From: Anaerococcus nagyae
GTDB taxonomy: Bacteria; Bacillota; Clostridia; Tissierellales; Peptoniphilaceae
Reading direction: 5' to 3'
Length of the DNA: 64,000 nt
Assembly (NCBI RefSeq): GCF_017874535.1
Contig: NZ_JAGGLS010000005.1
Span: forward strand, 97,987-161,986
Below, piece by piece: positions 1 through 8,749 of the stretch. The notes under the pieces are model-generated. The model saw only the letters and a program-made list of their open reading frames with translations, had not been told where the DNA came from and made no database searches. Position numbers and translations under genes: made by a program. The stretch's first letter is position 1. Each line of letters opens with the position of its first letter.

Positions 1-416
1 ATAGATAATATTGTCAATAATATTAATAATCCCATCATAGATCCAAAACCAGCAAAGTTATTCCCAGATATCATTGCACTTGTAAGGCTTGATATTAACC
101 CAATTCCAAAACCTACAATTAATAAATATGGTAATATAGAAATAATAAAACAAAGTCCAAACAGTTTAAGTGTAAGGTAGTTAAAGTTATCAAAGTACTC
201 TCCTAAACTTCCCATCCTATTAAATACAAGTCCACGAGCTATAATGAATCCAAAAATTGTTTGTACTGCTGTAGTTAAGATCGTATTTAGTATACTAGAT
301 CCAGTATTAAAATCTGAATTAGCATATGCTCCTGTTAATGATACTATTAGTACTAAAATTAATGTTACGATGATCTGAATGATAATTACAGATGAAAATT
401 TATAATCTCTTCTCAC
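1..416 (-). CDS. Partial integral membrane protein (N-terminal part)
   Basis: The reading frame runs off the left edge of the window. It starts at a GTG (416-414) preceded at 4 nt by an AGGAGG ribosome binding site (426-421). The visible ~138 residues begin VRRDYKFSSV, followed by a long hydrophobic helix, a short polar stretch (NSDFNTGSS), an amphipathic segment (RMGSLGEYFDNF) and two more hydrophobic segments ending in a Gly/Ser/Met-rich loop. At least three membrane helices are present and no catalytic motif is visible. I do not recognise the family. The divergent GNAT gene begins about 150 bases away, so this is a separate transcription unit. Confidence 0.6.
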   Translation of the reverse strand, partial: MRRDYKFSSVIIIQIIVTLILVLIVSLTGAYANSDFNTGSSILNTILTTAVQTIFGFIIARGLVFNRMGSLGEYFDNFNYLTLKLFGLCFIISILPYLLIVGFGIGLISSLTSAMISGNNFAGFGSMMGLLILLTILS

Positions 417-563
417 TATTCCTCCTTAATGTTTATATCATCAATACTTATAACTTATATATTTATTGAATCCATATCTCTTCACCTTTATTTATGGGTT
501 CAATAATCTACTTGTTTATTAATTACCCAAATTTGGGTAGTTATATATTAAGAGGTGAAGAAA

Positions 564-848
564 ATGATTATTAGATTTAACCAAGAAGATCATGAAGCGC
601 AGGCTTTTGATAGTGATAAGAATAAAATTGCTTATTGCCAATATGAAGAAAAAACAGATACTACTTGGGCTATTACCCATACAGTTGTAGATAAAAACCA
701 CCAAGGTGAAGGACTTGCTGAAAAACTTCTAGATGAGGTTTGTAACAATGCTCGTAAAAAAAATGTAAAAATTATACCTATATGCTCTTACGCTGAGAAA
801 AAATTTGATAGCCAAGCTGAAAAATATGGTGATTTAGATGCTAGGTAA
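564..848 (+). CDS. Small GNAT-fold acetyltransferase, YjdJ-like
   Basis: This 94-residue protein has the size and pattern of the short GCN5-related acetyltransferases of the YjdJ group (COG2388). The acetyl-CoA loop is HQGEGLAEKLLDE (about residues 49-61), preceded by the strand WAITHTVVD and followed by KIIPICSYAEKKF. The protein substrate is unknown. The ATG at 564 is preferred over the in-frame GTG at 555 because AGAGGTG (551-557) is a good ribosome binding site for the former and overlaps the latter. It is a monocistronic gene closed by a terminator ten bases downstream. Confidence 0.85.
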   Translation: MIIRFNQEDHEAQAFDSDKNKIAYCQYEEKTDTTWAITHTVVDKNHQGEGLAEKLLDEVCNNARKKNVKIIPICSYAEKKFDSQAEKYGDLDAR

Positions 849-858
849 TAACTTTCTT

Positions 859-882
859 GCTGGGATTTTCCCAGCTTTTTTT
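859..882 (+). terminator. Rho-independent terminator of the GNAT gene
   Basis: A six-pair stem GCTGGG/CCCAGC (859-864 with 870-875) has a five-base loop and is followed by seven T (876-882). It lies just after the stop codon at 848. Confidence 0.9.
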
Positions 883-961
883 AATTGTTATTTTTTCTTT
901 ACCAAGTAGATGTTTTTTGCTATTATATTTCTTAGATTATTTTGTGAAATGAGGAATTAAT

Positions 962-2125
962 TTGAAAAATGATTTAAGAAAAAAAGCCGCTATACTTTCT
1001 ATAGCTTTATTTGTAGCAGGTAATAGTATAATTTCTGGTAGTCTTGTATTTATGCAAGAAACATTTGACATATCAATTACAAATGCTGGATTTTTAATAA
1101 CTCTCTCATCCATAGCTACAATTGTAACTATGATTTTAAGTGAAGTAATAACTAAAAAAATAGGTATGAAAAATTGTGTATTACTCGGATTATTTTTAGT
1201 AGCAATAAGTTCCATTTTTCCTATTATAAAAACTAGTTATTGGTCAGTTTTTATAAGTAGAATTATTATGGGAGCTGGAGTTGGCCTTTTTAATGGTCAT
1301 AGTGCAAATTATATAAATGTATTTTTTGAAGGTGATGAAGCTTCAAGACTACATGGTATAAGAAATTCTACTGAATTTATAGGACAAACAATTTTACTAT
1401 TCATAGCTGGACTTTTAATTAAAATAAAATGGACTTTCTCATTTTTAGCCTATGCTTTAGCTTTTATTGTTCTTTTTTATTTTGATAAAACTATTCCTGA
1501 TATTAATATTGAAGAAAAAGAAAATTTAGGAAAATTTCATTTTAATAAGCAAATCTTTTTTTATATATTCTTTGGCGCTGTTATGATTATGAACGTAAGT
1601 TCTCTAAGTATAAGATTCCCTACAGTAGCTACACTGGCTAAGGGTAAGGGTGCTGATATTAATATATACATGATAGCCCTACCACTATCTGGTATGATTT
1701 CTGGGTTTCTTTTTGGATTTATAAATAAAAATCTACGTGAAAAGACTATTCTTTTAGGATTAGCTATATACACAATATTTAATGCAATTATTGCCTTATT
1801 AGGCGATAATATGTATGTATTTTTACTTTGCATGGTCCTAATAGCTTTCTCACAATCACTTTGCACACCGTATCTTTTTGCAGAAGTTTCAAGATTTGTA
1901 AGAGGTAGCCATGCAAGGATTGCAAACAACCTTATTTTTATAGGTTGCAATATGGGAGGATTTGTAGCTCCTTTTTTTCTAAATGTAATTAATAAAATTC
2001 TGCATACAAATTCAATAACACTTTCCTTTATATCATTTAGTCTTATATACTCTATTATGTTTCTAATAAACTTGCGTGAATTTGTAAAGACAAGAAAAAT
2101 AAAGCTTTTGTCACAAAATATATGA
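962..2125 (+). CDS. MFS transporter
   Basis: A 387-residue protein with about twelve hydrophobic segments, the length and layout of a major facilitator. The N-terminal half carries the loop-2/3 region TKKIGMKNCVLLG typical of MFS motif A positions, then a central hydrophilic stretch (about residues 180-198, PDINIEEKENLGKFHF), then a second six-helix half. The cargo cannot be told from sequence. The start is a TTG at 962 with GAGG (951-954) seven bases upstream; no upstream ATG is available. A short open stretch in another frame follows the stop and may be a remnant (see findings). Confidence 0.8.
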   Translation: MKNDLRKKAAILSIALFVAGNSIISGSLVFMQETFDISITNAGFLITLSSIATIVTMILSEVITKKIGMKNCVLLGLFLVAISSIFPIIKTSYWSVFISRIIMGAGVGLFNGHSANYINVFFEGDEASRLHGIRNSTEFIGQTILLFIAGLLIKIKWTFSFLAYALAFIVLFYFDKTIPDINIEEKENLGKFHFNKQIFFYIFFGAVMIMNVSSLSIRFPTVATLAKGKGADINIYMIALPLSGMISGFLFGFINKNLREKTILLGLAIYTIFNAIIALLGDNMYVFLLCMVLIAFSQSLCTPYLFAEVSRFVRGSHARIANNLIFIGCNMGGFVAPFFLNVINKILHTNSITLSFISFSLIYSIMFLINLREFVKTRKIKLLSQNI

Positions 2126-2374
2126 TTCCAATATTGTAGAGTATCTTCTAAAAATATTTGACGCTAATGAGCCTTATAAATTATCATCAAATGTACTAAG
2201 AAGTTACTCTAATAGCTAAATTGCAATTAGTAAGCCTATAATTTTGCTTATTTTATAAATATACTACTGCCATTTTCTGATATAAAATATTAACCTAGTT
2301 TAATAGGAAATATACTAATTTATGTACTTTTCTAAAATTTAATAAAATGTTAAAATATGATAAAGGAGATTATT
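2126..2374. other. Intergenic region between the MFS and HD genes
   Basis: About 250 AT-rich bases. The first part (2124-2219) contains 31 sense codons in the +1 frame relative to the MFS gene, without a start codon. The rest shows no clear promoter or structure beyond the AAAGGAG ribosome binding site (2362-2368) of the next gene. Confidence 0.5.
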
Positions 2375-2959
2375 ATGAGAATGGTTGAAATAATAACAAA
2401 AGAAAACTGGATTAAAGAATATGACTTCTTTAATAAATTTAAAGAATCTCCATATTTTGATGTCCTACTAGAAACATATGAAAACTTAAATACAGATATA
2501 CTTTTTAAATCCAAAGTCCATGGCCAAGCTCACATAGAAAGGGTCATTTTTTATTCGTTAATCTTATCTTGGAAATATAGCTTAGATAAAAGAGATACCG
2601 ATATTTTAAGATATGCAGCAAGCCTTCATGATACAAAAAGAGAGAATGATGGATGGGATGTAGAACATGGTAGACGAGCTGCCATAGACTCAATAGATTA
2701 TGCCAAAATCAATCCAGATGATAAAAATATTTTGCAAGCAGTTATTACTGCACATTCTGCTAATGACAATGATATGAAAGATATTATCGAAGAATTTGAA
2801 GTAAAAAACTTTGATAGAGCAATTTTTTTAACAAAACTATTTAAAGATGCTGATGGTCTGGATAGAGTTAGGATAAATAGGCTTGATACATCCTATCTTA
2901 GAAATGAATTTTCAAAAGAAATTGTAGATTTCGCCTATGTATTATTTGAAAAATACTAA
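2375..2959 (+). CDS. HD-domain phosphohydrolase
   Basis: A 194-residue soluble protein with an HD-superfamily metal site. It shows SKVHGQAHIERV (first His), then the HD doublet in ASLHDTKREND, a histidine in VEHGRRAA, and AHSAND further on. Such proteins hydrolyse phosphoester bonds in nucleotides or signalling molecules; the substrate here is unknown. The ATG at 2375 is chosen because AAAGGAG lies seven bases upstream; an earlier in-frame ATG (2357) would place this site inside the gene. It is transcribed in the direction of the NlpC/P60 gene, 63 bases downstream. Confidence 0.85.
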   Translation: MRMVEIITKENWIKEYDFFNKFKESPYFDVLLETYENLNTDILFKSKVHGQAHIERVIFYSLILSWKYSLDKRDTDILRYAASLHDTKRENDGWDVEHGRRAAIDSIDYAKINPDDKNILQAVITAHSANDNDMKDIIEEFEVKNFDRAIFLTKLFKDADGLDRVRINRLDTSYLRNEFSKEIVDFAYVLFEKY

Positions 2960-3022
2960 TGAAATTGACATATTAAGCCATCTATACTAAAATTATATTA
3001 TATTAAAAAACTAGGAGAAAAG

Positions 3023-4288
3023 ATGTCAAAAAGTATCAAAAAACTATTTTTAACTTCATTGGTATTTTCTCAAATTTTTATAAATCCAAGCTTGTCCCAT
3101 GCAGATTCCATAGTTCTAAACAAAAATATAACTGATGGGGTAAATATTAGAGTCAAAGAAGATGTAAATAGTGAAATATTAGGTGGGATCGAAGATTTTA
3201 CTCCCTATGAAATAAAAGGAGAATCAGACGATTGGTATCAAATAGAATATGATGGTCAAAAAGCTTATGTTGCCAAAAGATGGTTCTATAAGTTAAACCA
3301 TACTAGTATAATTTCTGAGACCAATCTTAAAGAAAAACCTGATAGCAATTCTAAAAATCTTACCGACTATAAACTTAAAAAAGATAGTAAAGTAACTATC
3401 CTTGCCTTTGAACCTGATAGCGAATTTGTAAAAGTTTCGTATGATGAAGATTTTAAAGACAATGAGAAAATAAATGTAAAGAATCTAGCAGAAACTGAAA
3501 ATGATTCAAAAAATAAATCAAGTGATAATAAAAGCAATGTTAAAACTGTAACACTAGGTAGTTTAAGTAGCTCTCTTGAAATCCCTGAGGTTGTTACTTT
3601 ATCTAGCGAAAATAAAGACAATGATAATCAGAAAGATGATAAAAATAATAGCAAAGGATTGAAAGAAGGTTATGTAAAGCTATCCTCACTAGCTATTTCA
3701 ACTAAAAGTGGTAAGGATCTTGATGATTTTAAATCTTTTTATAACGATGTAAATAATCATATAAAAACTCAGCTTAAAAGAGAAGAAGAGTTAAAAAATC
3801 AGATGAAGAATATTACGGAAGTTAGATATGTAACTACTACCACCTACGGAAATGATATTCAATCCAATAATCAAGAACAAACAAGTGTTGTGGATAATAG
3901 TCAGACTATAACAGTACCAGTCACAGGATCAGAAGCTGGTACTAAACTATATAATTGGGCAACCCAATTTGTAGGAAGACCCTACGTTTGGGGTGGTGTA
4001 GATCCTTGGAATGGTATAGATTGCTCTGGTTTTACTATGCAAATATATAGACAAATAGGCATAAGTCTACCACACTTTGCCCAAAGTCAACAAAGATATG
4101 GTGTAGAAATACCTTTAGGTAGCGAAGCAGCTGGAGATTTAGTATTTTTTGGAACAAGCCTTAATAATATAACCCATGTCGGTATGGCAGATGGTAATGG
4201 TAATATGATCCACGCTTCAAATCCAAATTCAGGCATAAAGATAAGTCCTATCAGAAATCCAATTTCTATAAGAAGAATTATTCAATAA
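3023..4288 (+). CDS. Secreted SH3b / NlpC-P60 cell-wall endopeptidase
   Basis: A 421-residue exported protein. Residues 1-27 form a signal peptide ending SLSHA. Next come SH3b-type wall-binding repeats (GVNIRVKEDVNSEILGGI and a second around residues 90-150), then an Asp/Asn/Lys-rich linker with a short helical region (ELKNQMKN). The C-terminal NlpC/P60 cysteine peptidase domain (about residues 305-421) carries the catalytic Cys in GIDCSGFTMQIYR, the His in NITHVGMADG and the third polar residue as His in NMIHASNP. It should cut peptidoglycan stem peptides. The ribosome binding site is CTAGGAG. Confidence 0.92.
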   Translation: MSKSIKKLFLTSLVFSQIFINPSLSHADSIVLNKNITDGVNIRVKEDVNSEILGGIEDFTPYEIKGESDDWYQIEYDGQKAYVAKRWFYKLNHTSIISETNLKEKPDSNSKNLTDYKLKKDSKVTILAFEPDSEFVKVSYDEDFKDNEKINVKNLAETENDSKNKSSDNKSNVKTVTLGSLSSSLEIPEVVTLSSENKDNDNQKDDKNNSKGLKEGYVKLSSLAISTKSGKDLDDFKSFYNDVNNHIKTQLKREEELKNQMKNITEVRYVTTTTYGNDIQSNNQEQTSVVDNSQTITVPVTGSEAGTKLYNWATQFVGRPYVWGGVDPWNGIDCSGFTMQIYRQIGISLPHFAQSQQRYGVEIPLGSEAAGDLVFFGTSLNNITHVGMADGNGNMIHASNPNSGIKISPIRNPISIRRIIQ

Positions 4289-4304
4289 AATAATATAATA
4301 TGAT

Positions 4305-4340
4305 TATCCCCTATATAATTAAAATTTAGGGGATATTTTT
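4305..4340 (+). terminator. Terminator of the NlpC/P60 gene
   Basis: The stem TATCCCCTA/TAGGGGATA (4305-4313 with 4327-4335) is followed by TTTTT, 17 bases after the stop codon. Confidence 0.9.
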
Positions 4341-4373
4341 ATTCTAATCTTTATATTAATTTAGTTAGAAAAA

Positions 4374-4733
4374 GAGATTTATCCACTACGCTTCGGTCGA
4401 AATGGATGGGTAGCTTTGTTCTCTTTGTTTTAAAAAATAAGTACAAATGTCTATATCGATTAAATGAAGGATATAGAGAAATATCATAGGTATTTCCAGA
4501 TTTCTAAACTTCGATTCGCTCCAGTCGAAATAGGTGGATGATTTTATGAACTTTATTTATAGAATAATGACAAATAACTATATTGGCTAAATAGAGTACA
4601 CAAAAAACATCATAAGCAATTATAGATTTCTCCACTCTACTTTGCTTCAGACGAATAGATAGAAATTTTATGTACTTTGATTATAAAATAAGTACAAATA
4701 ATATACCAACCCGACTAAAGTAGAGAGATCTCT
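4374..4733. repeat. Palindromic repeat array A (three decayed units)
   Basis: Three diverged copies of the dispersed palindrome. The left arms are GAGATTTATCC...GGTCGAAATGG (4374-4405), AGATTTCTAAACTTC...CAGTCGAAATAGG (4499-4533) and TAGATTTCTCCACTC...GACGAATAG (4623-4658). The third right arm is CGACTAAAGTAGAGAGATCT (4712-4731); the first two are badly worn. The spacer parts also resemble each other (AATAAGTACAAAT at 4437 and 4688), so the array arose by tandem duplication of a unit of about 125 bp. It sits between two converging genes. Confidence 0.8.
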
Positions 4734-4806
4734 TAAGTACATCGATATTTCTAAAATATCCTGGCTAGATCTAAATTTGTTTTGTTATTTTTTTCAAAGC
4801 ATAAAA

Positions 4807-4842
4807 AAACTAGCTGAGATAAGCTAATATCCTAACTAGTTT
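4807..4842 (-). terminator. Terminator of the DUF1002 operon
   Basis: On the minus strand AAACTAG (4842-4836) pairs with CTAGTTT (4813-4807), enclosing a partly paired inner segment and followed by a run of T. It lies eight bases past the stop of the DUF1002 gene. Confidence 0.75.
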
Positions 4843-4849
4843 TATTTAT

Positions 4850-5818
4850 CTAATCATTATTTCCAGAAAAAATATTTACAAACGAATTTGCTATTGACTT
4901 AAAGAAGTTAAGTAATGAATCAAGTAAGCCACTATCTTGAGCTTCTTTTGCTATATTATCAATTGATTCTTTATTATCGTTATAAAATTTATTTGCATTA
5001 TCAGCAAGTTCATTGCCGAATTTCATAAGATTTTCTCTTACTTCTTCACTATCTATAGCAGAAGAATTTTGATATTTATCAAAGTAATTTATAAGTATGT
5101 TTATATTATTATCACTTAGAACGTTTTGGAGATTTACATCTTTTAATGCATCTTGTATATAGATACCGATTTGATTAGCATCAGCTGCTTGTCCTGTTTC
5201 TTCTTTATGATCAGCTAACTTTTGCTTAACTTCTATAACAACCTTATCTAGATCCTCAGGTTTGAAATTATCTTTTCCTTCATTTTCTTTAGATATTTCA
5301 TTTACCGCTTCCAATTCATCTTGAGCAACTTTTGCGCGTTCTGGATCTACTTTTTCTCCACTTAAATCCATAGCAACATATACTCCAACTAATGCTGACT
5401 CTCCTGTAACCGGTTTTGGACTTGCTACATAGATTTCTGCATCACTAATACCTGCTGTTATGGCAGCATTTGTATATTGTCCTTGAGTGATAGATGTAAT
5501 ATTTGTTGGAGTTACAATATTAACTTTGATTCCAGATTTTTCTGGCAATTTTTTAATATATACTGATGAAATCATATTGCTATTATCAGTATAATATCCT
5601 AAATATTTTTGTAAGTCACTTCCCGAAGCCCTACTATAATTTATATTTGAATCATTCTTCTCTACACCAAAAGCATCATTCATTTGATTAATTTGTTCTT
5701 CACTTAAAGCCGCTCCATAAACTACATCGTTTTTATTTGAATCAGCACTTTTTGCAAAGGAAATCGATGGCAGTAAAATACTTAAGACACAAACTAGTGT
5801 CAACAATCTTTTTTTCAT
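4850..5818 (-). CDS. Exported DUF1002 protein
   Basis: A 322-residue secreted protein. The signal peptide (residues 1-22) ends SISFA, and the mature part matches the DUF1002 pattern of Firmicute proteins (VVYGAALSEEQ near the start, NIVTPTNITSITQGQYTNAA in the middle and ISDAEIYVASPKPVTGESAL just after). The C-terminal third is helical and acidic and ends in an amphipathic helix (LLNFFKSIANSFVNIF). The function of the family is unknown. It begins ten bases after the mrp gene and shares its terminator, so the two form an operon. Confidence 0.85.
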   Translation of the reverse strand: MKKRLLTLVCVLSILLPSISFAKSADSNKNDVVYGAALSEEQINQMNDAFGVEKNDSNINYSRASGSDLQKYLGYYTDNSNMISSVYIKKLPEKSGIKVNIVTPTNITSITQGQYTNAAITAGISDAEIYVASPKPVTGESALVGVYVAMDLSGEKVDPERAKVAQDELEAVNEISKENEGKDNFKPEDLDKVVIEVKQKLADHKEETGQAADANQIGIYIQDALKDVNLQNVLSDNNINILINYFDKYQNSSAIDSEEVRENLMKFGNELADNANKFYNDNKESIDNIAKEAQDSGLLDSLLNFFKSIANSFVNIFSGNND

Positions 5819-5827
5819 AAACCACTC

Positions 5828-6616
5828 CTATAAACTTTCAATTTTTTCTATGATTGGATTTAATTCTGCTGGATTAATATCTTCAATTAGACCACTATCA
5901 ATTTTTGAAGATATTTCTGGATTTATTGGTAGTTTTGCTATGGTATCAATATTATGATTTTCTGCAACTTCATCAACGTGACTATCACCAAATATCTTAT
6001 GCTCGCTTCCACAATCTGGGCATTTAAAATATGACATATTCTCTACTATTCCTATTACTTTTTTACCCATCATGCGAGCCATCTTAAGTGATTTTTCTAC
6101 AACCATTCCAACTAAATCTTGTGGTGTTGCTACCGCCACTATTCCATCTATTGGTAAAGATTGGAATACTGTAAGTGGTACATCACTTGTTCCTGGAGGC
6201 ATGTCTATGAGCATATAATCAATCTCTCCCCAATCTACATCCGAATAGAACTGCTTGATTACCCCAGTTACTATGGATGATCTCCACACTACTGGATCCG
6301 TCTTATTTGGTAGGATCATATTAACTGATATAACTTCTATTCCATCACGAGATAGACCTGGGTACATAAGTCCTTCTTTAGTACCTCTTACACTTTCGTC
6401 TATACCAAAAGCTTGTGGTATAGATGGTCCTGTAATATCAGCATCAAATATAGCTACTTTGTAACCTTTTTTATTTAATTTATTAGCAATCATACTAGTT
6501 ACAGATGACTTACCAACACCACCTTTACCACTCATAACTGCTATAACATGACCAACTCTAGAACCTTCATGAAGATTAACCTTAAATTGATCGAAATTTC
6601 TTTTTTTTTCTTCCAT
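5828..6616 (-). CDS. Mrp/NBP35-type P-loop ATPase (Fe-S carrier)
   Basis: A 262-residue cytoplasmic ATPase of the Mrp/ApbC family, thought to bind and pass on iron-sulfur clusters. It has the deviant Walker A MSGKGGVGKSS near residue 30, the switch region FDADITGPSIP, Walker B YMLIDMPPGTSDV, and the CxxC of the bridging cluster in YFKCPDCGSEH. The family's N-terminal DUF59 domain is absent, which is common in Firmicutes. Two adjacent ATGs (6619 and 6616) are possible. The second has the better six-base spacing from GGAG (6626-6623). Upstream in-frame starts would include the ribosome binding site. Confidence 0.9.
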   Translation of the reverse strand: MEEKKRNFDQFKVNLHEGSRVGHVIAVMSGKGGVGKSSVTSMIANKLNKKGYKVAIFDADITGPSIPQAFGIDESVRGTKEGLMYPGLSRDGIEVISVNMILPNKTDPVVWRSSIVTGVIKQFYSDVDWGEIDYMLIDMPPGTSDVPLTVFQSLPIDGIVAVATPQDLVGMVVEKSLKMARMMGKKVIGIVENMSYFKCPDCGSEHKIFGDSHVDEVAENHNIDTIAKLPINPEISSKIDSGLIEDINPAELNPIIEKIESL

Positions 6617-6638
6617 CATAAACTCCTTTATTTGAAAA

Positions 6639-6664
6639 GAAAAAAGCATTATTAAAAATGCTCT
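6639..6664 (-). terminator. Terminator of the EIIC-like gene
   Basis: On the minus strand AGCATT (6662-6657) pairs with AATGCT (6650-6645) and is followed by six T. The leader of the mrp gene lies immediately downstream, so the hairpin separates the two transcription units. Confidence 0.65.
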
Positions 6665-6743
6665 TCTTTTTATTAATTATATTCAACTTTCATTAAATTT
6701 CCATTAAAGTATTTACAGTAAATTATTAGTTATAATAAAAATA

Positions 6744-7763
6744 TTAAAATTCGATCTTCATATCTCCATCTTTTATAAGGTCTTTTTTATACATTATCTT
6801 ATAAATTATAAAAGATAAAATAGCTGGAAGGATTATTTGTAAGACTAGAATTTGTAATAAAACTGCACCTATTCCCCTACTTGACCCTAAAGTTTCTAGA
6901 GTAGAAATTTGTCCTACTAAACCGCTTGTTCCCATACCAGATCCTAAAGGTGAATTCTCCATCTTAAAACCTACTGTTGCAATTGGACCAATTATCGCTC
7001 CTGAAAGAGTTGCTGGTAACCATATCCATGGGTTTTTTATTATATTAGGTACTTGAAACATGCTAGTTCCAAGCCCTTGGGCAAGTAAACCTTCTATTCC
7101 ATTATCCTTATAGGATACAACTGCAAAACCAACCATTTGTGCGCAACATCCCACTGTAGCTGCTCCTCCAGCAAGTCCCGATAAACCTAGCATCATGCAA
7201 ATTGCAGCTGAAGATATTGGAAGAGTCAATGCCACTCCTACTAAAGTAGAAACTACAATACCCATTAAAAATGGCTGAAGTTCTGTAGCATGCATTATAA
7301 CATTTCCAATCCAAGTCATAAAACTTGCCACGCCTGGGCCTATAAAATCTCCTAGAAAAACTCCTATAAGAATTGTAACAGTTGGTGTAATTATTATATC
7401 AAGCTTTGTTCTCTTTGAAACTAACTTACCAAATTCTGTTGCAAAAATAGTAGCGATGTAAACTCCGACTGGCCCACCTAGCTCATAGGCACCAAGACCA
7501 ACTATTGTTGATGCAAATAAAACTAAATTAGGAGCATTAAGTGCATAAGCTATAGAAACAGCAATAGCCGCACCTGTAGCTTTCCCAACTAGAGGCCAAA
7601 TCCTTTCCGTAAAAAAGCTTATAGCAAAAATATTTCCTATAGAATTTAAAATAGTTCCTACTAGAAGAGAAGCAAATAGTCCAAAAGCCATTGCTCCTAG
7701 AGCATCTATAAAATATACCTTAGGAGAAAGACTAATACCTTGTTCATCTAAATATTTTCTCAT
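6744..7763 (-). CDS. PTS EIIC_2-like membrane protein
   Basis: A 339-residue, very hydrophobic protein with about nine to ten membrane helices. Its motifs LGAYELGGPVGVYIA, ITPTVTILIGVFLG, LPISSAAICMMLGLSGLAGG and GTSMFQVPNIIKNP fit the EIIC_2 family of putative phosphotransferase IIC proteins. These often occur without IIA/IIB partners, and none is seen here. The substrate is unknown. An extended -10 (TGGTATACT, 7800-7792) and an AAGGGGA ribosome binding site precede it. NiaR is encoded directly upstream on the same strand, which makes a vitamin or nitrogen-base substrate worth testing; see findings. Confidence 0.75.
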   Translation of the reverse strand: MRKYLDEQGISLSPKVYFIDALGAMAFGLFASLLVGTILNSIGNIFAISFFTERIWPLVGKATGAAIAVSIAYALNAPNLVLFASTIVGLGAYELGGPVGVYIATIFATEFGKLVSKRTKLDIIITPTVTILIGVFLGDFIGPGVASFMTWIGNVIMHATELQPFLMGIVVSTLVGVALTLPISSAAICMMLGLSGLAGGAATVGCCAQMVGFAVVSYKDNGIEGLLAQGLGTSMFQVPNIIKNPWIWLPATLSGAIIGPIATVGFKMENSPLGSGMGTSGLVGQISTLETLGSSRGIGAVLLQILVLQIILPAILSFIIYKIMYKKDLIKDGDMKIEF

Positions 7764-7885
7764 AAAATCCCCTTACAATTTGATGAAACTAGTATACCAC
7801 AAATATTTCCCGTTGTATATACATGTAAGCATTTAATTTACTAACTAATTCTATGCAATAAATTAATTAAAATATTAGCTATTTC

Positions 7886-8383
7886 TTATTTCAAATATCC
7901 CTTAGCTTTAAGAGCTTTTTCTATTTTTTCTATAACTTCTATACTTTCAGCACTTATGGTGTGAAAATGATTGTTTAAGGTTAGGTTTTTTAGCGGAGTA
8001 GATTCGTCCATACTTTTTACGAAATTATTTACGCCATTTCTGGAATGGATGTCTAGGTCTTTTTTTATAATTCCATATACTGGATGATTTATAAATACAT
8101 CTATTATTACTCCCCCATTATCAACTATAGTATTTAACTCGTCTTTTATATCTTTATCTTCATGGCTTGACTCTATAATCCTAATTATATTTTTACTATC
8201 GCCAATTTTATATCCCTTATTTGTAGAGATTATATTTATACCAAAGGCTTTAAGTACTCCTATGTCTTTTACGATTATTTGTCTAGATACAAAAAAGTGT
8301 TTGCCTAAAGCTTCCCCGCTTATAGGTTTTGACGCTTTTTGTAATAATTTAATAATTTCTTCTTGTCTATCACTTAATTTCAT
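7886..8383 (-). CDS. niaR: NiaR nicotinate-responsive repressor
   Basis: A 165-residue regulator. Residues 1-60 are an HTH_11 winged helix (SDRQEEIIKLLQKASKPIS, FVSRQIIVKDIGVLKAFG). The rest is a 3H domain with its three histidine segments NHPVYG, DIHSRNG and NHFHTIS, which bind metal and ligand. NiaR proteins repress niacin uptake and NAD synthesis genes when nicotinate is plentiful. An extended -10 promoter (8410-8402) lies 18 bases upstream of the ATG. No NAD synthesis gene is seen beside it; the EIIC-like gene downstream is the only candidate target in view. Confidence 0.88.
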   Translation of the reverse strand: MKLSDRQEEIIKLLQKASKPISGEALGKHFFVSRQIIVKDIGVLKAFGINIISTNKGYKIGDSKNIIRIIESSHEDKDIKDELNTIVDNGGVIIDVFINHPVYGIIKKDLDIHSRNGVNNFVKSMDESTPLKNLTLNNHFHTISAESIEVIEKIEKALKAKGYLK

Positions 8384-8401
8384 ATTTTCCCTCTTTAAAT
8401 A

Positions 8402-8410
8402 AGTATACCA
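8402..8410 (-). promoter_or_regulatory. Extended -10 promoter of niaR
   Basis: The minus strand reads TGGTATACT, a TGnTATAcT extended -10, placing the transcript start about ten bases before the gene. The same nine bases precede the EIIC-like gene (7800-7792) and feoA (43535-43527). Confidence 0.5.
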
Positions 8411-8417
8411 TCTTCTC

Positions 8418-8446
8418 TTGACTTTTATAAAAAAATCTTGTACTAT
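8418..8446 (+). promoter_or_regulatory. Sigma-A-type promoter of the T-box/ABC transporter operon
   Basis: TTGACT (8418-8423), a 17-base spacer and TACTAT (8441-8446). The transcript should begin near 8453, just before Stem I of the T-box. Confidence 0.75.
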
Positions 8447-8460
8447 ATGAAAAATGACAT

Positions 8461-8709
8461 TGATAAGAAGAGTAGCTTATAGGAAAAATAAAGAGAGTCC
8501 CTGTTTGGTGCGAAGGGATATTTGGAATATATGTGAAAAAAGCCTTTGAGTTTCTTTGGGGATAGTAATTGATCTAAAGACGGGTTTGCCCGTTATAGCA
8601 AACGAGTATGATGGTACTTATTGAGATGTGCTTTGTGAAAAGTGCATGAATTTGGGTGGTAACACGGCATTCGTCCCATAGCGGATTAGAAGCACGTGTA
8701 TTTTTTTTG
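8461..8709 (+). promoter_or_regulatory. T-box riboswitch, specifier probably Lys (AAA)
   Basis: A complete T-box leader. Stem I shows the loop-E half AGTA (8471-8474), an AGAGAG segment (8492-8497), the distal GGTGCGAA loop (8507-8514) and GAA (8535-8537) followed by AAAAAG; every register after GAA reads AAA or AAG, that is lysine. The basal helix is weak, so the assignment is an inference. The T-box bulge is GGGTGGTAACACGG (8654-8667); its TGGT needs discriminator A. The terminator pairs ACACG (8662-8666) with CGTGT (8695-8699) plus inner GC, TTC/GAA and TCC/GGA pairs, followed by eight T. It is read through when uncharged tRNA binds, turning on the transporter genes downstream. Confidence 0.9.
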
Positions 8710-8749
8710 CTTAAAATAAACTAATCCAAATTTTATGAAAGGAATTATT

